Shown here in pieces: positions 58,987 through 64,000 of a stretch of DNA of 64,000 nt (its first letter is position 1; each line of letters starts with the position of its first letter). Source of the stretch: Rhizobium leguminosarum (GTDB taxonomy: Bacteria > Pseudomonadota > Alphaproteobacteria > Rhizobiales > Rhizobiaceae); NCBI RefSeq assembly GCF_001652265.1, contig NZ_LWBS01000220.1:1-64000 (forward strand), written 5' to 3'. A program made the translations under genes and the position numbers. The notes under the pieces were generated by a model, which did no database searches, was not told the DNA's origin, and saw only the letters and a program-made list of their open reading frames with translations.

Positions 58987-59457
58987 ATGAACAGGCTCGC
59001 CAAGACCCTTCTGCTGACGGCAACCGCTGCTGCACTCACGCTTTCCGCGATCGGTGAAGCGTCGGCCCGCGACCGCCACTGGCGCCACGACAATCATCAC
59101 GGCAACAACGATGCGTGGGTCGGCGGCGCCGTCGGCCTAGCCACCGGCTTGATCGTCGGCTCGGCCATCGCCAATGCCAATAACGGTCCGGCTTACGAAG
59201 AGCGCCGCTACATCGATCCGGCCTATGAGCCTGATTACTACGAGCCCGCTCCGGTCTATCGCGCCCCGCGTCGTGTCTATGTCGAGCAGCCGCAATATGT
59301 CGAGCAGCCGCGATACTATGCGCCGGTTCGCACGGTGGTAGAACCCTGGTCGCCGCAATGGGAGCGCTACTGCTCTTACCGCTACCGCTCCTTTGATCCG
59401 CGCAGTGGCACCTATATCGGCAATGACGGCCGCAGCCACTTCTGCACCGCCGGCTGA
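58987..59457 (+). CDS. BA14K family protein
   Basis: A 156-aa exported protein: signal peptide (KTLLLTATAAALTLSAIGEASA) at residues 4-27, a His/Asn-rich segment, a hydrophobic stretch VGGAVGLATGLIVGSAIANA, Tyr/Pro-rich repeats (VEQPQYVEQPRYY), and the family C-terminus with CSYRYRSFDPRSGTYIG and HFC. BA14K proteins were named from an immunoreactive Brucella protein with lectin-like activity. I chose the ATG at 58987; the open frame extends upstream to 58867 but that part overlaps the cspA terminator. Confidence 0.85.
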   Translation: MNRLAKTLLLTATAAALTLSAIGEASARDRHWRHDNHHGNNDAWVGGAVGLATGLIVGSAIANANNGPAYEERRYIDPAYEPDYYEPAPVYRAPRRVYVEQPQYVEQPRYYAPVRTVVEPWSPQWERYCSYRYRSFDPRSGTYIGNDGRSHFCTAG

Positions 59458-59480
59458 TTGCACAACAATCCCTGCTACAA

Positions 59481-59509
59481 AGCGCCGCTTCTCAGCGGCG
59501 CTTTTGTTT
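59481..59509. terminator. bidirectional terminator between the BA14K and SDR genes
   Basis: AGCGCCGCT (59481-59489) and AGCGGCGCT (59494-59502) pair perfectly, then TTTTGTTTTTT follows on the plus strand. It serves the BA14K gene and possibly the convergent SDR gene. Confidence 0.85.
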
Positions 59510-59518
59510 TTTGCCTCG

Positions 59519-60391
59519 TCAACCGGCCTTCTTTTCCCAAGGCATCGGTCCTGCCTCGGCATCCAGCTCAAAATCGGTCGAGACGCTGACGGCGCGCCAT
59601 TCACGATCGGCCTCGATACGCGCCGCATCCGCTTTCTCGACATTGCGCACGGCATCGCTGCCGAGCAGCAGCCGCAACGGCGGCTCTTCGAGACCGGCGA
59701 TGTGGATGACGACTGCAGCCGCTTTGGCAGGATCTCCGGGTTGGCGACCATCGTACTCACGCTGGAATCGCACTGTGGCGCCGACCGTCTCCGCATAGTC
59801 CTGCCGCCCTTCGGCAAGCACCGTCGAGGAGCCGGCGAAATCGGTCCTGAAGCCGCCCGGCTCGATCACCGTCACCCTTATGCCGAACGGCGCGACCTCT
59901 TTCGACAGCACCTCGGAAAAGCCCTCGACACCGAATTTCGCCGCCGAATAGGCGCCGCGGCCGGCAGGTCCGATCCGGCCGCCGACGGATGAGAACTGGA
60001 TGATGTGCCCTGCCCCCTGCGTGCGCATCAGGGCGATGACTGCCTTGGTCATGATGATCGTGCCGAACAGGTTGGTCTCGATCTGGGCGCGAAAATCGGC
60101 AAGGCTGGTATCCTCGATCGAGCCCACATTGCCGTAGCCGGCATTGTTGACAAGCATGTCGATGCGCCCGAACCCCTTCACACCCGCCTCGACTGCCGCC
60201 GCTGCCGCCGCCTCGTCGGTCACGTCAAGCGCCAGCGTCAGCACCTGATCGCCATACTGCTCGTAAAGATCGGCAAGCTGGCCGGGATCGCGCGCCGTCG
60301 CCACCAGATTGTCGCCGGAGGCCAGAACCGCCTCCGCCAGCGCCCGGCCGAGACCGCGCGAACTCCCTGTTATCAACCAGACCCTGGACAT
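59519..60391 (-). CDS. short-chain dehydrogenase/reductase
   Basis: A 290-aa classical SDR. The cofactor motif is LITGSSRGLGRALAEAV (TGxxxGLG), the NNAG motif is DMLVNNAGYGNVG, the catalytic Ser is in IIQFSSVGGRIG and the Tyr/Lys pair is in YSAAKFGVEGF. The C-terminus is longer than in minimal SDRs and binds substrate. It reduces an unknown carbonyl with NADPH (Arg in the second loop, TARDPGQ, favours NADP). Divergent from an HxlR regulator across 100 nt. Confidence 0.9.
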   Translation of the reverse strand: MSRVWLITGSSRGLGRALAEAVLASGDNLVATARDPGQLADLYEQYGDQVLTLALDVTDEAAAAAAVEAGVKGFGRIDMLVNNAGYGNVGSIEDTSLADFRAQIETNLFGTIIMTKAVIALMRTQGAGHIIQFSSVGGRIGPAGRGAYSAAKFGVEGFSEVLSKEVAPFGIRVTVIEPGGFRTDFAGSSTVLAEGRQDYAETVGATVRFQREYDGRQPGDPAKAAAVVIHIAGLEEPPLRLLLGSDAVRNVEKADAARIEADREWRAVSVSTDFELDAEAGPMPWEKKAG

Positions 60392-60491
60392 CGGAAACCC
60401 TCCTTCTTTGGTTCCCGGCTCATGTATGGTCTACTGTATCCGATCGAAAGAAGGTACCCAGACGATCTATACACACCTTGAGGTAACTGAC

Positions 60492-60884
60492 GTGAGCAGC
60501 GACATGTTCGATTTCTGCAGCAGCATGACGGACGAACAAGATGCGCGGGCCCGCGAACTGATCGAGCGGGCGGCGGCGAAATGGCCGCTGCGCATCCTGC
60601 ATGTGCTCTCCGATGCCGGCGCACCTCTGCGCTTCTCGCGCCTTATGGAGAGGGTCGAGGGCATCAGCCAGAAAGTGCTGACGCAGACGCTGCGCACCCT
60701 CGAAAGAGATGGCCTCGTCATCCGCACACTCTATCCCGAAGTGCCGCCGCGCGTCGAATATGAGTTGACGCCGCTCGGACGCGACCTTCTCATGCAAGTC
60801 GCCGCGCTCTGGCGCTGGATCGTCGAACACCTGGGCGATTTCGATGCACGCAAAGCCGTAAAGCTGACGGCGGCCCATGCCTAA
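60492..60884 (+). CDS. HxlR family transcriptional regulator
   Basis: A 130-aa winged-helix protein of the HxlR type: WPLRILHVLSDAGAPLRFSR in the first helices, VEGISQKVLTQTLRTLERDG as recognition helix, and the wing PEVPPRVEYELTPLGRDLL. The start is GTG at 60492 (GAGG 8 nt upstream; ATG 60504 also possible). It is divergent from the SDR gene, which it probably controls in response to a reactive aldehyde or quinone, as HxlR proteins often do. Its TAA stop is made by the repeat that follows. Confidence 0.88.
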   Translation: MSSDMFDFCSSMTDEQDARARELIERAAAKWPLRILHVLSDAGAPLRFSRLMERVEGISQKVLTQTLRTLERDGLVIRTLYPEVPPRVEYELTPLGRDLLMQVAALWRWIVEHLGDFDARKAVKLTAAHA

Positions 60885-60986
60885 AGCGCGTCGCGATCTT
60901 TCAAATTCGCTCCTCGCACATTAGGTCTTTGTTTTACGCACGTCGCTAGCGCCAAACCGCTGCACACTTTTGCGCGACATGCTTTA
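60882..60986. repeat. complete GCATGTCGC-type rhizobial repeat (family B)
   Basis: About 105 bp with imperfect terminal inverted repeats: TAAAGCGCGTCGCGATC at the left and, on the other strand, TAAAGCATGTCGCGCAAAAG at the right. Inside are TTAGGTCTTTGTTTTACG and AGTGTGCAGCGG (minus strand). A truncated copy lies at 3821-3863. The left TAA is the HxlR stop codon and the right TTA is the histidine kinase stop codon on the minus strand. Confidence 0.75.
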
Positions 60987-62360
60987 GGCCGGAATGCGGA
61001 TCGTTGCCCTCAGTCCACCGAGCGGGCTGTCGCCGAGCGTGACGTTGCCGCCATGGCTGCGGGCGATGTCGCGGGCGATCGCAAGGCCGAGCCCGGTGCC
61101 CGACGCATCGAGATTGCGCGCCGTATCCAGCCGGAAGAATGGCTTGAACACGTCCTCGCGATTCTTTTCCGGAATGCCCGGCCCGTCATCGTCGAAGATG
61201 ACGGTCAGCCATTTGGCATTGTGCTTGGCCTCGATGTCGAGCCTTTCCGCGTAACGACGCGCGTTCGAGGCAAGGTTGGTGACGAGACGCATGAAGGCGT
61301 TCGGCCGGACGGATATGTCGTCATCACCTTCGATGGAATAGCTGAATTTTTTACCGTGCAGGGCGAAATCGGATTCCAGCTTCGCAAAGATCTCGCTGAG
61401 TTTGAGTTCGCCGACATCCTCTTCGACCTCGCCGCGTGCAAAGGCCATATAGGCTTCCAGCATCGTCTGCATGTCGTTGACGTCGTCATTCAGACCATGC
61501 AGGTCGGGATTGTCGCCAGCGAGCGCCAGTTGCAGCTTGAAGCGGGTGAGGATGGTGCGCAGATCATGGCTGACACCGGAGAGCATCGCGGTGCGCTGCT
61601 CGATCTGCCGTTCGATTCGCTCGCGCATCAGGATGAAGGCAAGACCGGCACGCCTGACCTCGTCGGCGCCGCGCGGATAGAAATTATCAGGCTTCTGCCC
61701 CTTGCCGAAACTTTCAGCCGCTCGCGCCAAGGTCAGGATCGGCCGGATCTGCCCGCGCAGGAAGAGAATCGAGATGCCGATCAGCACCAGTGAGGTGCCG
61801 ACCATCCAGACGATGAAGATATGGGTGTTCGACGCATAGGTCTGGCTGCGCTTGGTCAGCACCCGCAGGATCTTGTTGTCGAGTTTGATGCGGATCTCTA
61901 CGAGGTTCGAGTTGCCGACCGTGTCGATCCAGAAGGGCCGGTGAATCTCGTCGGTGATCTCGTCGCTGAGGATGCCGTCGAGTATCGAGAAGAACGGCTT
62001 GACGCGCGGTGGCGGCAGGTCGCCGTCCGGCTCGATCGAGATCTGCAGGCTGAGCTGATCGCGGGCGATACGGATGATCTCGCTATAATCCGAATTTTGC
62101 GGATAGGTCTCGATGATCTCGATGATCGCGGCGATGTCACGGGTGACGGCAAGCGACAGCCGCTCCGTCACCATTTGCCAATGGCGCTCCATGAAGACGG
62201 CGGCGACGACGGATTGCAAGAGCACCATCGGAATGATGATGATCAGCAGCGAGCGCGCGTAAAGTCCGGTCGGCAGCCGGCGGCGCAGCCAGCGGACGAC
62301 CCAGCGCCAGCCCGGCGCAGAAGTGCGGTCTTCCCGCCGCAAGCTGTCGATCGTCACCAT
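60984..62360 (-). CDS. sensor histidine kinase (EnvZ-like)
   Basis: A 458-aa membrane kinase: two membrane helices (about residues 35-57 and 180-202) enclose a 120-residue periplasmic domain, followed by HAMP and a DHp domain with His265 in LSGVSHDLRTILTRFKLQL. The ATPase domain has LVTNLASNARRYA (N box), VIFDDDGPGIPEKNREDVF (G1) and GTGLGLAIARDI (G2). The Asp after the His (HD rather than HE) is typical of EnvZ. It is third in an operon after a MarR regulator and a response regulator, 24 nt from the latter. The stimulus is unknown. Confidence 0.92.
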   Translation of the reverse strand: MVTIDSLRREDRTSAPGWRWVVRWLRRRLPTGLYARSLLIIIIPMVLLQSVVAAVFMERHWQMVTERLSLAVTRDIAAIIEIIETYPQNSDYSEIIRIARDQLSLQISIEPDGDLPPPRVKPFFSILDGILSDEITDEIHRPFWIDTVGNSNLVEIRIKLDNKILRVLTKRSQTYASNTHIFIVWMVGTSLVLIGISILFLRGQIRPILTLARAAESFGKGQKPDNFYPRGADEVRRAGLAFILMRERIERQIEQRTAMLSGVSHDLRTILTRFKLQLALAGDNPDLHGLNDDVNDMQTMLEAYMAFARGEVEEDVGELKLSEIFAKLESDFALHGKKFSYSIEGDDDISVRPNAFMRLVTNLASNARRYAERLDIEAKHNAKWLTVIFDDDGPGIPEKNREDVFKPFFRLDTARNLDASGTGLGLAIARDIARSHGGNVTLGDSPLGGLRATIRIPA

Positions 62361-62384
62361 CAGCGCCGGTCCCGAACCTTGAGT

Positions 62385-63086
62385 TTAGTCGATGCTCAGC
62401 CTGTATCCGATGCCGCGCACGGTCTGCAGCCAGACGGGATTGGCGGGATCATCCTCGATCTTACGCCGCAGCCGGTTGATCTGCACGTCGATCGTCCGCT
62501 CGCCGACTTCGGTGTCGTTGCCGATCAGTTCATGGCGGGGGATCGTGTCACCGGCGCGCCGTGCAAAGAGCAGCATGATCTCCTGCTCGCGGTCGGTGAG
62601 CCGGATGACCTCGCTGGCTTTCTTCAGCTCCTTGCGGGTCAGCGAGAAGGTGTAGGGGCCGAACATCACTTGTTCGATCTTCGGTCCCTCGCCGCCCGCA
62701 TTGCGACGCAGGATGTTGTTGATGCGCAGCACCAACTCGCGCGGGTCGAAGGGCTTGGAGAGATAATCGTCAGCGCCGGCCTCGAGGCCTTCGATGCGAT
62801 TGCCCGATTCCGCCAGCGCCGTCAGCATGATGATCGGGACGTTCTTGATGGCGCGAAGTCCGCGGGTGACGTCGATGCCGGATTCGCCGGGCATCATCAC
62901 ATCCATGATGATGAGGTCAAAATCCAGACCAGTGAGCTTGCGCTGCGCCTCGGCGCCGTCGGCGGCGACGGTGACGCGGAAGCCGTTCTCGGCGAGATAA
63001 CGATTGAGCAGCGCGCGGATGCGGGAGTCGTCATCGACCACCAGCAAGTGCGCCGCATCGTCGGAAATACCTGTCTTGACCGCCAT
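62385..63086 (-). CDS. OmpR/PhoB-family response regulator (PetR-like)
   Basis: A 233-aa regulator. The receiver has the acidic pocket LVVDDDSRIR, phospho-acceptor Asp62 in LIIMDVMMPGESG, Thr in IMLTALAESG and Lys in DYLSKPFDPREL. The C-terminal winged helix includes RLTDREQEIMLLFARRAGD, RTIDVQINRLRRKIED and GIGYRL. Its ATG follows directly on the TGA of the MarR gene (TGAATG, no gap), so the two are translationally coupled. The MarR plus OmpR-type pairing matches PetP-PetR of Rhodobacter (from memory). Confidence 0.93.
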   Translation of the reverse strand: MAVKTGISDDAAHLLVVDDDSRIRALLNRYLAENGFRVTVAADGAEAQRKLTGLDFDLIIMDVMMPGESGIDVTRGLRAIKNVPIIMLTALAESGNRIEGLEAGADDYLSKPFDPRELVLRINNILRRNAGGEGPKIEQVMFGPYTFSLTRKELKKASEVIRLTDREQEIMLLFARRAGDTIPRHELIGNDTEVGERTIDVQINRLRRKIEDDPANPVWLQTVRGIGYRLSID

Positions 63087-63578
63087 TCAATCCGCCCTCT
63101 GTCTGTCCCGCATTCCGCTGAGGAAAGCTTTTACGCCCTCCCGCACCTCCGCAGAAGCCCCTTCGAATGCCCGCTCAATGCGGCGCGATTGCGGCTCAGC
63201 AAGGGCAAGCGCCAGCTCTCGTCCCGATTTCGTCGGATAAAGCTTGCGCTGCCGCCGATCCTCGGGGCCGGCCACCTGGCGAATATAGCCTGAATCGATC
63301 AGCTGTTTCAGCACCCTTGCGAGGCTCTGCTTGGTGATCTTTAAGGTATCAAGAAGATCGGCAACCGTCATGCCAGGGTTGCGGTTGACGAAATGCACGA
63401 CGCGATGGTGGGCCCGGCCGAAGCCGCTCTTTTCGAGGATGGCGTCAGGATCGGAAACGAAGTCGCGATAAGCGAAGAAGAACAGCTCGATGATCTCGAA
63501 ATCGATAATCCCTGTATCTTCCATCGGCGTGGCCAGCGGCTCTGGCTTGCTTGCTTTCGGGCCGGTCTGTCGTGACAC
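63087..63578 (-). CDS. MarR family transcriptional regulator (PetP-like)
   Basis: A 163-aa regulator with a MarR winged HTH: HHRVVHFVNRNPGMTVADLL, LKITKQSLARVLKQLIDSGY and the wing RQVAGPEDRRQRKLYPTKSG. The N-terminal helices (FEIIELFFFAYRDFV) form the dimer interface. The start is GTG at 63578 (AAGGAAA 8 nt upstream); an ATG 54 nt inside is an alternative. First gene of a three-gene operon with a response regulator and kinase; PetP-type proteins act with their partner regulator on membrane or redox genes. Confidence 0.9.
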   Translation of the reverse strand: MSRQTGPKASKPEPLATPMEDTGIIDFEIIELFFFAYRDFVSDPDAILEKSGFGRAHHRVVHFVNRNPGMTVADLLDTLKITKQSLARVLKQLIDSGYIRQVAGPEDRRQRKLYPTKSGRELALALAEPQSRRIERAFEGASAEVREGVKAFLSGMRDRQRAD

Positions 63579-63760
63579 TCGGCATTTCCTTTTCTCTTTC
63601 CGCGCGCTGCGGGAAACTTTCGCGAAGATATGTCAGCTTTACTGAGATAAATTTGCGTCGCTGCTAACTTTCCCGAACTCTGCGGGAGCGCCGCACGGTC
63701 TCTAATTCCCTGGAAACCAAGGCCCGTCCGGCACTCCGACGCAATAGGCGATTTCCCTTG

Positions 63761-63777
63761 CGTCTGTGGATAAGACG
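63761..63777. promoter_or_regulatory. perfect DnaA box flanked by inverted-repeat arms
   Basis: TGTGGATAA (63765-63773) is the reverse complement of the strict DnaA-box consensus. CGTC on the left and GACG on the right are exact reverse complements, so the box lies in the loop of a small hairpin, as at 6281-6301. It lies in the divergent gap between the MarR operon and the ilvE remnant. Confidence 0.5.
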
Positions 63778-63801
63778 TAATGGGGACAACAATCAACAGG
63801 C

Positions 63802-64000
63802 ATGGCGCTCAAGCACCGGAGGAGTTTAGGGAAGGCTTCAGTTCCTTTCGACCAGGTGGACGGCGAAGTCTGGTTCAACGGCGAGTTCGCCGCCTGGGAA
63901 AGACGCCAAGATCCACGCATCAACGTCGCCATCGGGCAATGGAGCAGCTATTTCAACCCGACCGAAAAGCTGAAGGGCATTCGCCTCGATATCGCCGAAT
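63802..64000 (+). pseudogene. decayed branched-chain aminotransferase (ilvE) remnant, partial at window edge
   Basis: An open frame runs off the right edge. Translation from 63835 gives VPFDQVDGEVWFNGEFAAW, the normal N-terminus of rhizobial IlvE, then a short scrambled stretch (ERRQDPR) and then INVAIGQWSSYF followed by NPTEKLKGIRLDIAE, which in intact enzymes lies about 90 residues further on. The usual start (ATG GCT TCA) is AAG here (63832-63834), 6 nt after a good GGAGGAG. Just after the N-terminal block the sequence shifts by one base (AAAGACGCCAAGATCCAC would encode KDAKIH). Only an unrelated ATG at 63802 keeps the frame open. Loss of start, frameshift and large deletion indicate a pseudogene. 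Confidence 0.75.

Overview
The window is a GC-rich (about 60%) chromosomal segment from a fast-growing rhizobium, most likely of the Rhizobium leguminosarum / R. etli group. The evidence is gene content and order: alphaproteobacterial RpoD, a divergent dctA-dctBD locus whose product lengths (444, 622 and 448 aa) match the R. leguminosarum proteins as I remember them, lpcC beside greA, an lrp / trxB-lsrB block followed by tandem AbcR-type sRNAs, a BA14K protein, and several copies of short rhizobial palindromic repeats. I see no prophage, insertion sequence, rRNA, tRNA or CRISPR array, so most of this is core chromosome with small accessory patches.

Layout. 0-4 kb: an APH(3')-II-like kinase, two tandem TonB-like DUF930 proteins and a GYD protein. 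4-14 kb: rpoD, then threonine catabolism (tdh, kbl) with a repeat-truncated GFA-like fragment, a methyltransferase, recQ and dnaG, all on the minus strand; dnaG and recQ overlap as TGATG. 14-28 kb: an unknown protein, yqeY, carA, a monooxygenase-like protein, MATE and TetA-like exporters, an aldo/keto reductase, a zinc peptidase, a frameshifted LytTR regulator and carB. carA and carB are about 7.4 kb apart. 28-39 kb: a DUF2235 hydrolase, greA, lpcC, dctA with a sigma-54 promoter and two DctD-type operators, dctB, dctD, lrp, trxB and lsrB. 39-42 kb: two tandem AbcR sRNAs with matching promoters and a shared upstream motif, then an arsR-MFS-old yellow enzyme operon.

42-52 kb: a streptomycin-kinase-like protein, an NAD-dependent epimerase with its divergent LysR regulator, GrpB, DUF2188 and ChaA proteins, a three-gene glycosyltransferase cluster, a Phd/VapC toxin-antitoxin pair with a palindromic operator, and an aspartate aminotransferase. 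52-58 kb: a Gram-negative sortase and its VIT/VWA substrate ending in LPQTA, a PQQ-type sugar dehydrogenase, a DUF3052 protein and an EamA transporter. 58-64 kb: a cold-shock protein, a BA14K protein, an SDR with a divergent HxlR regulator, a MarR-response regulator-histidine kinase operon, and at the right edge a decayed ilvE remnant.

The observations most worth checking are the duplicated AbcR promoters with one conserved motif at identical spacing; the sortase/LPQTA pair; an Asp-to-Ala change in the TOPRIM DxD motif of DnaG; two perfect DnaA boxes, each flanked by inverted-repeat arms; a short repeat that supplies the stop codons of both convergent genes beside it; a GFA-like gene whose C-terminus is encoded by a repeat; and the single-base frameshift in the LytTR gene. 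All calls come from reading the sequence; no database search was run.
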